NCBI GenBank assembly: GCA_013423385.1
Contig: BLZA01000021.1
Span: forward strand, 744,001-808,000
Source: Naganishia liquefaciens
Lineage: Eukaryota > Basidiomycota > Tremellomycetes > Filobasidiales > Filobasidiaceae
Length of the DNA: 64,000 nucleotides
Reading direction: 5' to 3'
The notes under the pieces are model-generated. The model was not told the DNA's origin. It worked only from the letters and a program-made list of their open reading frames with translations, and did no database searches. A program made the position numbers and the translations under genes. Below, in pieces: positions 44,365-54,844 of the stretch. Every line of letters starts with the position of its first letter. Position 1 is the stretch's first letter.

Positions 44365-44883
44365 GGTCTTTGGCAGTCTCGCTGCACAGCGAGGTGATTC
44401 GAATGCAATGCGCCACCGAGCCCGTGTCCTACATTCAAGGGGGAGAGGACGAAGCGTTGGCTGTGCGAATGGAGTGAGCAGGAAGGTCAAAGAGGATTGC
44501 TCACGGATGATGCGCGAAATGTCTCGAGGCTATGGAGCGAGCGCGTCCTGTGTCCCAGAATGCGTTGCGTGAGTGCGGGGTGCCGAGTGGATTCGCATGC
44601 GATGCGGGCTGTAAAGCCTGCAGAGTAGCTGTACGCGGGAGCGAGCGAAGCAAGGCAAGGCGGTATGCATCTACGCTGGTGGCCGCATGCAATCATGCTC
44701 GTCGCAAAATAGGCGCGCGTCATTCATCATCGAAGCAGAGCGGAGAAGCGCGCAGGGAACTCCGCATCCGCATCCGCATCCTCATCCGCATCCGCATCCG
44801 CACCCGGCCAGCCAGCAGGGCCGCCATGCATGTCTCACAAAGTTGATGCCAGGCGTTCGTCGCAGAGGAGGTACGGGGCGGCC
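44365..44883. promoter_or_regulatory. Bidirectional promoter, La-motif gene and ESF2
   Basis: This is 519 bp between divergent starts of two genes for RNA and ribosome metabolism. It contains a TCCGCA hexanucleotide array close to the ESF2 start. No TATA box was found. Confidence 0.5.
44761..44802. repeat. Hexanucleotide array, unit TCCGCA
   Basis: Seven copies in tandem, with the fourth varying to TCCTCA. It lies 82 bp before the ESF2 ATG, inside the shared promoter or 5' UTR. Confidence 0.95.
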
Positions 44884-45907
44884 ATGCAATTCAGCCATAT
44901 GTCGACAAGCGATCAGGACCTCCCCATTCCCATGCCATCAGACGGTGAAATTGCCGCCGCAGGCCAAGACAAGTCGCTTTCCAAAAAGCGGCTGCGCATA
45001 CCAGGGATCCAGGATCTCGTCTTGCCTTCGTCGAATCCCTCCGATGATCCACAGCCTCTCAGGAAAAAGCCCAAACGGGCTGCCAAGGCGTCCCCAACAC
45101 CCGGGATTGTGTACATATCAAGACTACCGCCAGGAATGACACATCAGAAAGTCAAGCACGTCCTGAATGGTTACGGAGAAATTGGAAGAATCTATGCGCA
45201 GCAGAAAGATGGTAGGAACTTTTGGTCTCCAACAGGAAACGCACGAAGAATGAAGGCTGACATGGACTCTGCTCCACAGCTCCACTGGCAACTGCAAACA
45301 ACCAGTCCCGCAAACGCAAACATGCGTCAGCCAACTACTCCGAGGCTTGGGTCGAGTTCAAGGACAAAAAAATTGCCAAAGTCGTAGCAGAGATGCTGAA
45401 TGCTCAAACAATTGGGGGAAAGAAGGGAGATCGCTGGAGGGATGACATCTGGACAATGAAGTACCTGAGTGGATTCAAGTGGGAAATGCTGGGCGAACAA
45501 GTCGGTACGTAGTGCTTTTGGCAGTATGGACATGCTAGAGGATTGTCTGATTGGTTTTGTCACTTCTCGCCTCGCATACAGCGTACGAAAGGCAGGCCCA
45601 CTCTGCCCGACTTCGCCAAGAATTATCAAAGTCCCGAGCAGAACAATCAGAATATCTCAAAAACGTGGAACTCGCTCGAGTCCTCGAGAAGCGTAAAGCA
45701 AAGAGACAGGCCCAAGCTGGTGAACCAGATGCAAGCGTTCAGATGGCCAAATCAAGTGCATCAAGCAATGACAAAGCACAGCGAGTGTACAAACAGAAGA
45801 CACTTGTCGACACAGCTCGAGCAGTCAGCGGTCCGGATGGAGCAGAGAGACGAAAGGATGGCAGGAAAGCGGATGTCATGGCCGGAGTGCTGGACAGTCT
45901 CTTCTGA
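44884..45907 (+). CDS. ESF2: Pre-rRNA-processing protein Esf2 (ABT1 family)
   Basis: Exons 44884-45211, 45280-45504 and 45582-45907 give 292 aa. An RRM-like fold covers about residues 75-180: [73 protein letters not shown]. It is followed by a charged helical tail ([20 protein letters not shown]). Esf2 is a nucleolar factor of the small-subunit processome that works with the helicase Dbp8. A second in-frame ATG at 44899 (MSTSDQD) could be the real start. The lysine-rich segments at both ends fit nucleolar location. Confidence 0.95.
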
Positions 45908-46167
45908 AATTGAGCCAAGCCTTCGTAAATTGTACTAGCTGTTGGTTCGTTGTATTGCGCTTGACGGCATAGCCATGTCATGATGGGAAGATTCTGCTGC
46001 AAATATTTGCTTTGATATGGCTTGCATTTGCGCGAAGCTCGATCGCCTAATCGATTGCATCCTATAAGCTGAAACCAAACTGGAAATCTTACAAGACGGT
46101 TTTCCAGGCACCCTTTGAACCGACTACGGCATCGGTGTCACAGATACGCTCCATATTATAAACGAAC

Positions 46168-47214
46168 ATGGGCCGGAAGAGACAAGTGCCCATCTCGCAG
46201 CGCGATGGCACAATCGCAGCCGCGCCTCGACAGAGAAGACTCGTCGGAAAATCGTCCAAAGCTACCCAGAACACCATTTCAACGTTCCACACACTTCTCA
46301 AGCGACAAGCCCAACTCAAGCGGGCTCTCTCGAAAGATGGCTCTTCCACTCAAGCCGCAATCCTGCAAGCGCAATTAGCGGAGGTTGACAGTGCAATCAC
46401 AGACCTCGGCGGACTGGACTCGTATCAAAAGGCCTCAACGCTCGGCCAGTCGACTCAACGGGGAGGAGATAGTTCAGTGGTGCTCATCGAATGGCTCAAC
46501 GAGCTAGGGGAAGCCAAGTTGCGCGAAGATCTGCTAGGACAGAAACGGAAAATGAGGTCAGTCCGGCACTGTTGGTTATCTTGAAGCGAAGGTTTCTCGC
46601 CAACAGACACGACCCAATGTCGCTTAGGATGCTAGAAATTGGAGCCTTATCGCCAGAGAACGCCGCGGCGAAGCGGCCTTATATTTCGAACACACCTATC
46701 GACCTCAACAGCCAACACCCCGATATCCTAGCGCAAGATTTTCTGCAACGGCCGTTGCCCAAGACCGATGCCGACAAATTCGACATCATAAGTTGTAGTC
46801 TTGTGCTCAACTTTGTCCCAGAACCTCGGGATAGGGGTGAGTCATATTCTTCCTCCATACCGTCTGATAGGTGGTCATGTCTCTTAATCATTGTCGTTCG
46901 CAGGCCGGATGCTTCGCTTGATACATCAGCATTTGTTGCCGTCCGAGAGATCCTACCTTTTCTTGGTACTGCCGACGGCTTGTACGGAGAACTCGAGATA
47001 CATGACGACCGATCACTTGCAGTCTCTGCTGCATCACATCGGATTCGAGGAGGTCAGGAAACGCGCAAAGCCGGGCGGCAAGGTCACTTATACCTTGTGG
47101 AAGTGGCAGAAAGAAGAGGACATCGCCGCGGTTGGGAATCGGCATTCGTTTCAGAGACGAGTGGAACTCCGAGCAGGAGCCAAGCGCAATAATTTTGTGG
47201 TATTGTTGGATTAG
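46168..47214 (+). CDS. BMT2: 25S rRNA adenine-N(1) methyltransferase Bmt2
   Basis: Exons 46168-46556, 46607-46836 and 46904-47214 give 309 aa. The start MGRKRQVPISQRDG and the core LRMLEIGALSPENAA, LAQDFLQRPLPKTDADKFDI, ISCSLVLNFVPEPRDRGRML, LFLVLPTACTENSRYMT match the Bmt2 family of nucleolar SAM-dependent methyltransferases, which makes m1A in 25S rRNA. It lies 260 bp downstream of ESF2 on the same strand, so two ribosome-assembly genes are in tandem next to the La-motif gene. The stop is 110 bp from the convergent TPR-like gene. Confidence 0.93.
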
Positions 47215-47324
47215 AGAAAATGGAAGTTTTACATTCAGGAGAATGATTATGCTCTAGTTGGTTACACGTTTCGTCCCCTAAAAGACATGGGTTCCTGATC
47301 CCTGACCCACGAATATCTTCGATG

Positions 47325-50109
47325 TCACACCGACAGATTCTGGCGTACGTTCGACCAGAACAGGTTCTCGGCGGTGTCCAAATCCCCATCGTTCTTCAAA
47401 ATCTTGTAACGGAACTTCGCAACGAGTGTCTCGCTGTCTCCATTCCTGTCCGCAAGGCGCCTTGTCACCTTCTCTGCAGCGTCTTTGGCCGCGGCTCTGA
47501 CATCGACTTCCCTCCGTGGACCACTTGCCGCTCGGTACCACCATACCCTGAGTAAAGTGAGCACCGCCATCCTTCCTGCTTCATCAGCTCGCCATGAACT
47601 AGTCCGCTTGTCAGTAGCCTGCGCCTCCTTGGAACCTTCTATGACAGACGCCCAACCGACTTCACGTGCGGCCCAGGTCGCGTAGACCTCAGCTGCTACA
47701 AGCAACGAAGTACGCTTTTCGGCCGCTACAGACAGTCTTGGCGCAAGCGATGCCTTGAAAAGTGAAGCGTCCGCAATGGCAAGCAGAGTTTCGGATTTCC
47801 GTTGCGCAAGGTCGCTGGAGAGGAAATGTGTGTTGGATAAAATAGTCAAAGAGATTTTGTACTCTTTGACAGCTTCTCCTAGAGCGTTCCAGGCGGCAGT
47901 GACCAGCGCCGAGGAAGTGACGTTTGGCATCCCTTCATCGAAGGATATGGAAAGCACTGAGGCTTTCCGGTTCCAGGCAGAGATGGAGGCGTCTTGCTTG
48001 GCGAGACCGATACTGGACAAACGTCGTGCTCGTATCGCTTGAAAATCCCCTGAAGGCATCCATGAGCCTCGCCGCTGTTCGAACGCCAAGCAGTTGCTGG
48101 CGAGACCACCGGCTGTCAAGGCAGCTTCGGAATCGAAGGGAGAAATAAAGCTTGGCCTTTTGAGTAGCGAGTGCTCCGTCCGACGAGGGGACATTGTCTC
48201 CACAGTTGCGGAAGGACTTTGGATGGGAAGAGCCGGTATAAAAGAAGCAGAGAGGCTTTCAAGGGGAGAGGCCACACTTTCTTCACCATTGTGCGGCAAT
48301 TTTGCGCTGTTCAAGCCTCGAGGGCCGTCGTCGCTCGTTTCGTCCATTTCCGGAATCGTGTCTCCTCCATACGAAAGGGAACGAGAGGGCGCGCTCTTGC
48401 TGCCGTTCCTTCTGGGACCCGCTTTATGGGTAACGTCAACCGAGGACCTCCTGCTTGAGCCATCACTTCCACTGCTGCCGATGCTACTGGTCGAAGTCTT
48501 GCGCAAGCTTGGCGGCAAAGCTTTGCGCTTACGCCAGATCTGCCTCAAGAGACAGGCGTATCGATATCGAGTGTCCGCCAGTTGCTTGAGAGAGTAGAAG
48601 GCAGAGGTGCTTGCTGCTGCCGCTTTGTTGCCTCGTAAGCTTTTCGCTCGGATGCGTTCCCGATGACTGAGAACTTGGAGATCACTGATGACATCCTTGA
48701 ACTCGTCCTCATTTACGGAACCGCCCAGGGCAAAATGGTGTTGACTGCGGGCGATCGTGGCTCCGCAAGACACCAGATGTATTTGCGTCAAGAAGGGGTT
48801 ACTGATGCTGGATTCCAGACTTGAGCTTGGCATTGCATCCAGGATGAGAGTAGAAGCCCGGTCCAAGGCCAATTCCACGATGGCATAGTATTTATCGGAC
48901 ATTACCTGAGTAGGCGCGAGATTTCCGACTTGCAGAGCGCTATTGGCAAGGCTCATCAGACCATCGATAGCCTTTGCCGTTGCCGACTTGCGGGTTCCCC
49001 GTGGCGCGCATTCTGCTTCGCTGATCAGAATCTCTGCGACTTCTTCACAGAGTCTCATCGCCTGTCGCGCTGTATCTCCAATCTCCGACTTCCAGATGCG
49101 TGGGATGCTCGGAACAGCGCCGTCGTGTTCGAGTTCGTGCAGAAGCGATGATAATAACATCAACGCCTTCGCCTGCAAAGTAATGGTCTTTGGACGCCTT
49201 TTCACGGTCCCATCCTTTTGAGCATCCTGAAGAAGTCCGAGCACGTTTTTCAACTCGATCAAGGCAACTTTGACGGGTTGATAGCAATCTGCAAGAGCCA
49301 CAACGACTCGACACCTAAGTTGTCAAGCTCGTCAACCCGAAAATCGCGTCTTAAGGGTGACCCATACGTACTTTCCGATCAAAGCTTCAGCCTGATCAGG
49401 GTCGAAGGCTATAGCGTCACTGAAAAGCTTTGAGGACCTTTCCAGGTGATGTTTAGCCTGAAAAGCAAAGTCGGTGAATATTGACGTGATCTCAAAACAA
49501 TGCTTCTATACCTACCTTTTCACTGCCCTGAGGATATGTTCCTGACTTCTTTTCGTGACCTCGAGCCCCCTCCATGCAGGAATCATAGGTAGCGTAGTTT
49601 CCATCAATCTTTCTTTGAGCGTGGATCTCCTTCTTCGCTCGTTTCAAAGCAGAAGGGTCGATGGCGATCGTGATATGTTTGCTTGCCTTTCTCGATGGAT
49701 ATGTGAAATACTCGATTTTGGCATCTTGTGTCGAGTTGCAAGGTGGTTTCAGAAAGCGCACGTGGTCCTCTTGGCGGACTGAGGTAGAGTCGGAGGTATA
49801 TTTGAGTCTAGGTACATTTGACGACGGCGACAGCAGGCTGGAAGAAAGCGCGTTGTCCATCGACAAAGCATCAAGTTCGATACCGAGGGAGCCATGACCT
49901 TCCAGGCTGGGTTTTGTAAATAATGATTTGGCTTTACTCAATACCGCTGGCGACAGAGGGATTTCCAGGCTTCGAAGCGAATCATGCGATAATGACTGCT
50001 TCTTGCCTATGGTACGCCTTGACGGGATACCGAGCTCGGGCGACTGCAGCTCTTCACCCTGATATTGGACAGAAGCCGTCAAGGAGTAATTCTTGGCGAA
50101 AAGCGACAT
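47325..50109 (-). CDS. Unknown large protein with TPR-like helices
   Basis: Exons 47325-49314, 49372-49457 and 49516-50109 give 889 aa with all phases matching. The family is not recognised. The first 200 residues are Ser-rich. A TPR-like helical pair follows (AKHHLERSSKLFSDAIAFDP, DQAEALIGKCRVVVALADCY), and further helical repeats continue with ALMLLSSLLHELE and QAMRLCEEVAEILISEAE. A disordered Ser/Arg insert occupies about residues 490-630, and another helical region closes the protein. There is no membrane segment or catalytic motif. The helical pattern suggests a scaffold. Confidence 0.8.
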
Positions 50110-51980
50110 GATCAAGGCAAGCTGGTAGGCGGCGACCAATATATAAGAGGCTGAGTAAGAGACGACTGACGGCTGCGGATTACCGAGAGGCGGATTAGGG
50201 GATGTCGATCACGCAGACGAGTACGTTGCAGGTTGAAGTACTTTGGCCTGGTATGAGATCTGGAAAGCGTTGGCGCCGGGAGGAGACTGTCGGACGTCTG
50301 TCTCAATATATATGGTGATGAGAGTAGCTGTGGACTTGTTGGCAGTTCCGAGATCGGCGGCACTGACTGTCAAGAGGAGAATCGGGAAGGGCGGTCACCT
50401 GCTCGACCGGCTGAAACGTGCCTGGAAGCTTATCCGCAATAGCTCGTCAGATATGCAAGCTGATGTCGGAAGCTTCAGGAAACGAAGCCCTGGCACAGGG
50501 CATTGCTTAGTATCAGGTATATACGTGGGCTTCTAGTAGCTGTTGTAGCGTTCGTGGTAGCTGCAAGTCAAAAGCTCGTTCTCCTCGATTGCATCCCTAC
50601 TCAAAAGCTTACCGGGTGGCATCTGGCACAGATTGCGTGTAACATTTTTGAAAGAAAGACGAGAGATGGCTTGCCAGAGGGTACTAGCTAGGGTACTTGG
50701 GTATTCACCACCTCGTCTGGCTCGTCCACAGCTTCCACAAGCTAGCTCACAAGCTCTTCCGTAGCTCTCTCCCATCCAATTGCTCTTTCCAGCATAATTT
50801 CCTGGCTTGCTTTCACCGCTTGCAATTAGCTTGTCTCACATTTCTCTGAACAAGGTTCTCCTTTTGTTACGGCTTCTTCCGGTGATCATCGCGATGATCG
50901 TTCCGTATTTTACAGGTATTACGGCAGAGCTGTACTGAAGTATTGCGTCAGCTATTTGCACCTACCTTGCTGCTTATTGCAGCTGCTAATGCGTGTATCG
51001 GCAAGGGCGATTAATACCGTTTACGATACTCAGCTGATAACGACTAGCCGATCAACGACGAGACAGCCGAGGAATCTATACAATTGTACTGATGATAGTC
51101 AATGGCAATCCAGGAGCTGCAGCCAGCCGGTGCGCCGATCTATTGAGCAATTGAACAATCTTTTCGCAGAATCTTCTGCACGATACATTCCTCTAAAGCC
51201 GGCTTCTAATTTAGCTCTCCTTGTTATCATCATTATCATTGCTTCACCCCAAACACAGAACTATCTCAACAGCCATCTTGCCACCACGCCAAAAAGCAAG
51301 CAGCTATGTGTGGGAGAACCCGACAACTGATGAACGCCAATAACTTCAACTTGTCCAATCGCGTCTGGTAGTTGGACCCACAGAAGCCAAGCTGTCCTGA
51401 ACCCGTGCGAGCCTCGATAGCACTAGCAAAGTTTCATTGTATATCAGAATTCCGTGCGGGTAGATATTCACGCTGGGCATTTTCTGCGAGATCGACTGCT
51501 CTCCAGAGTAGCTTCCCGGCGTCGGCCCACATCACTGTTATCAGATGTCCCAAAATGACGGACAAGAGCAGCTTGAGGACCGCTCGTCAAGAGTCATACT
51601 CAGGTACGTCAATCCTCAGTTACGGCGTTCCGCAGTACCTGGCTTTACTCCAGATTGACTGCCAAGTCATCGTGCAGCCTCGCAACACAGGCCGCAACGT
51701 ATATGGACACAACACGCTACGCAACTCCAGCCCGTCCGCGAGCAGACTGAGCAGATCCTGCGTCCCAGTATTTGATGGTACTTTTCACATGACGTGTCAT
51801 TTTCTACACCACTGTCAACAATGGCTTCAAGTCTGGTCTCATGCATGAAGCCTCGTAGACGCCCCTGGCAGGGTGCCGAAGATCGGTTTCGCATAGAATC
51901 TGATACTCGGGAGCTCTGTGCAACCGCCTGGCAGATCCCTCTGCAAAGTACTCCTACCAATTCCAGCTGCCTGGTTCAGT
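50110..51980. other. Spacer between the TPR-like and DRN1-like genes
   Basis: This is 1.87 kb with promoters of two divergent genes. An open stretch at 50956-51330 holds a short Ile-rich run (SNLALLVIIIIIASPQ) but starts at a non-ATG codon and has no family match. A possible tiny two-exon frame at about 51556-51780 was considered and not accepted. Nothing else was seen. Confidence 0.4.
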
Positions 51981-54760
51981 ATGTCGACCACGGGCGCAAA
52001 GAAGATGTACGTCGTCCTTCATCCGTCGGTGACTCCAGGTCTCGCTGACTATCGATTGTCGTTGAAAGCCTGGCATTCGGAGCACCCTTATCCTCTTTCA
52101 AGAAGCTAAGCGACAAGATCGCCAATTTCCAAAAACAAAAGGGGCCTTTTCATTGTAAGTGGACAGCGGTGAAAATGATGATTGAGAATCATGTATTGAC
52201 CCAAAGGTAACGCATAGGCTGCGTATTGCTGGGCAATGCATTCAAAGAGGGCAGCGATGGCTCAGAGCTCACGACGGACCTGGAATGTAAGCACGGTCAC
52301 TTGCCTTGCCGATGGAGACCAATCACCTCTATTAAATGTCTCTTCAAGTCGCAATCCCGACTTACTTCATGATCGGAACACGTCCGTTGCCGGAAACCAT
52401 TCAGGCCCGCTTGCTGGCTGGACCCGAGCTTGTCAAGAACTTAGTCTGCCTGGGTAAGCTATTCCGCTCACGTCGTTCTGGAAACCCGCCCGGTCTCAGC
52501 CGCTCATTCCATGTGAAATGTCAACTTATTTCAGGCAAATCTGGGACGATCGATACTGACGGTATCTCACTCGGATTTCTAGGCGGATTACCTACAGAGA
52601 ATGTCGACTCTGTAAGATGGTACTAGTACTGGATTGCGATATCAGCTGATGTGGAGTCTGGGTAGTCATCCGTGGCGATTTCGGTAAAAGATGTCGACGC
52701 GATGCTACAATCAAACATGCTTGCCAAAGCTTCCTTGCAACGAGACACAGGCAACACTTTAGCAGATATACGCAATTCGAACAAGACCCCTTTGCCTCAC
52801 AGAGGGATCGATCTGTTACTTCTTGCCACTCCGCCACCCGAAATCACTGCATTCTCCCGCAACGCACCGACCTCAATCACAGAGCCTTCTTCCCCGGATT
52901 ATATCTCCAAACTGATAATTGCAGCAAGACCGAGATACCTATTTTGGGGCGCGAAGGACGATGAAGGGGATACTGGCGGATCAGCCTTCTGGGAGCGGGA
53001 ACCGTTCGGTTGGGATTCTACAGGAAAACTACGCGAGGATCGTTTCACGCGAGCGGTCAAGCTAGACACATTTGGCGGTCCCAAAGGTGCGAAAAAGGTA
53101 CGTCAGCAGTCCTCACTGATACAAGCCAGCCACCGTGATGATGTTATCTCTTTAGTCCGTATACGCATTCATTCTGCCGGCGCAGTCGGCCACCGATCCA
53201 CTACCTGCAATACCTGCGAACGCAACGGCCAATCCTTACCAGCCTGGCAGCCGGGGCCAAAAGCGACAGGCACTAGACGAGCAACATTCAATGTTTCAGA
53301 ATTCCGACCAGAAGAGACAGAAGAAAGGCAGGTCTGCTGTGACTGACTTTGGATTGCGACATTTTGACGATTTCTACTCGAGCCAGGCACGCCGCCTGAC
53401 ACTTATATCTGCAGAAAGTGCGACACGCCCGGGGTATGTCAAGTCACCGCCTGTGCCGTAGGACCAGACACTGAAACATTCTGCTTAGCACTGGTTGGAA
53501 GACTGCCCTGAGGGCGACAAGATGCCCGAAGGCTATGTTTGTAAAATCTGCGGAAGTGCTGGCGTAAGAATCGATATTGACAAGCCACAGATCACGACTG
53601 ATCAAACTCTCTGATCAGCATCGAATCAAGGACTGCCCTGACAAGGGAAAGAAGCCGCCCGATGGGTAAGACCTTCTTATCTCGAGTGCGCTATTGAGTT
53701 GGCTGAATTCACAAATCCAATCATTTATAGCTACGTTTGCAGAATCTGCGGTGGCGTAAGCCAGAATAGCATGTATGGAAGAGTCTTAGTCTAAGCACTC
53801 TTTTGCCTTGCAGAGTGAGCATTTCATCAAGGAGTGTCCTTCTAAAGGGGACGCTGTCGAACGCAAACCCGACGCCGACTACAAGTGTCCCGGATGTGGC
53901 GCATTGGGCGACCATTACTACAGGCAATGTGCGAATTATAAACCTCGCGAGACACTGCCTCCAATCTCGCAGCAAGAATGTTGGTTCTGTCTGTCGAATC
54001 CCTCAGTCGAGTGAGTTTCTACGCTTACTATACGCCACATCAAGTCGTTGACTCATTCTGCCTGATATCTAGCAAATCACTGATTGTGGGCATCGGAAAT
54101 AACACTTACATCGCCATGGCCAAAGGCCAATTGTTGCCAACCGGGAACCCACAAAGCCCGCCGCTGGTCCCTGGGGGCGGTCACTGCTTGATCATTCCGA
54201 TACATCATTGCAACACTCCCTATGCTCTGGACATGGAGATCGGTCAACCTACAATTGACGAAATCGATGAGACAAAAGGAAAGTTGGAAAGACTGTTCGG
54301 CGAATACGACGCCGCTCCCGTCTTCTTCGAATTGAGCCGACAATCGGGTCGAGGAGGTCACAATCACGTTCAGACGGTACCAATACCGCAGCATCGACTG
54401 TCCGAGCTCGAGAACTTTTTCATGAATGAAGCCCAAAAGCAGGGATTCAGCTTTGAAAGTGATGGCAGCAAAGCTGTCAGGAACTTAGTTGGCCGTAACT
54501 ATTTCCGAGTGGATCTTCCGGGCGGAAAAAAGCTTGTCCACTTCATGCGAGGCCCTTTCAACGTGCAATTCGGCAGGTGAATAGGCAACTCAGCTGTCTG
54601 CGCCTAGGGCTGTATTGACGTCAGTATCTTTGCTAGGGAAACTCTGGCCAAATTCCTGGACATGCCGAATCGCGCGGACTGGAAGCAGTGTACGATCTCC
54701 GCCAGTCAGCAAAAGCAGGATGTGCAAGCCTTCAAAAAGATATATAATAGCTTCAATTAA
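51981..54760 (+). CDS. Drn1/CWF19L1-like protein with CCHC zinc knuckles
   Basis: Fourteen exons (51981-52006, 52069-52154, 52218-52286, 52349-52453, 52535-52611, 52666-53097, 53156-53338, 53383-53433, 53489-53563, 53619-53665, 53731-53755, 53814-54010, 54073-54576, 54637-54760) give 666 aa. The N-terminus is a metallophosphatase-like fold (KILAFGAPLSSFKKL, IPTYFMIGTRPLPETIQARL). In the middle are four knuckles: CRKCDTPGHWLEDC, CKICGSAGHRIKDC, CRICGGSEHFIKEC and CPGCGALGDHYYRQC (the last is irregular). The end is CwfJ C1/C2 (CWFCLSNPSVDKSLIVGIG, QSGRGGHNHVQTVPIP). The family assists lariat debranching by Dbr1. The intron 53339-53382 has a weak GTGACT donor but restores the first knuckle. Confidence 0.92.
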
Positions 54761-54844
54761 CTCTTGAAGTGTAATGAGAACCGCCTTGTTACTACTAGAT
54801 CAAAACAGAATATCCGCGGTCAAGATGCTTGGGCATGATCCCGC

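Noticed and set aside
51556-51780. Small two-exon frame with a good GTACGT donor upstream of the Drn1-like gene
   Set aside because: The joined peptide is about 50 residues, of no known family, and the downstream end is unclear. A chance donor is likely.
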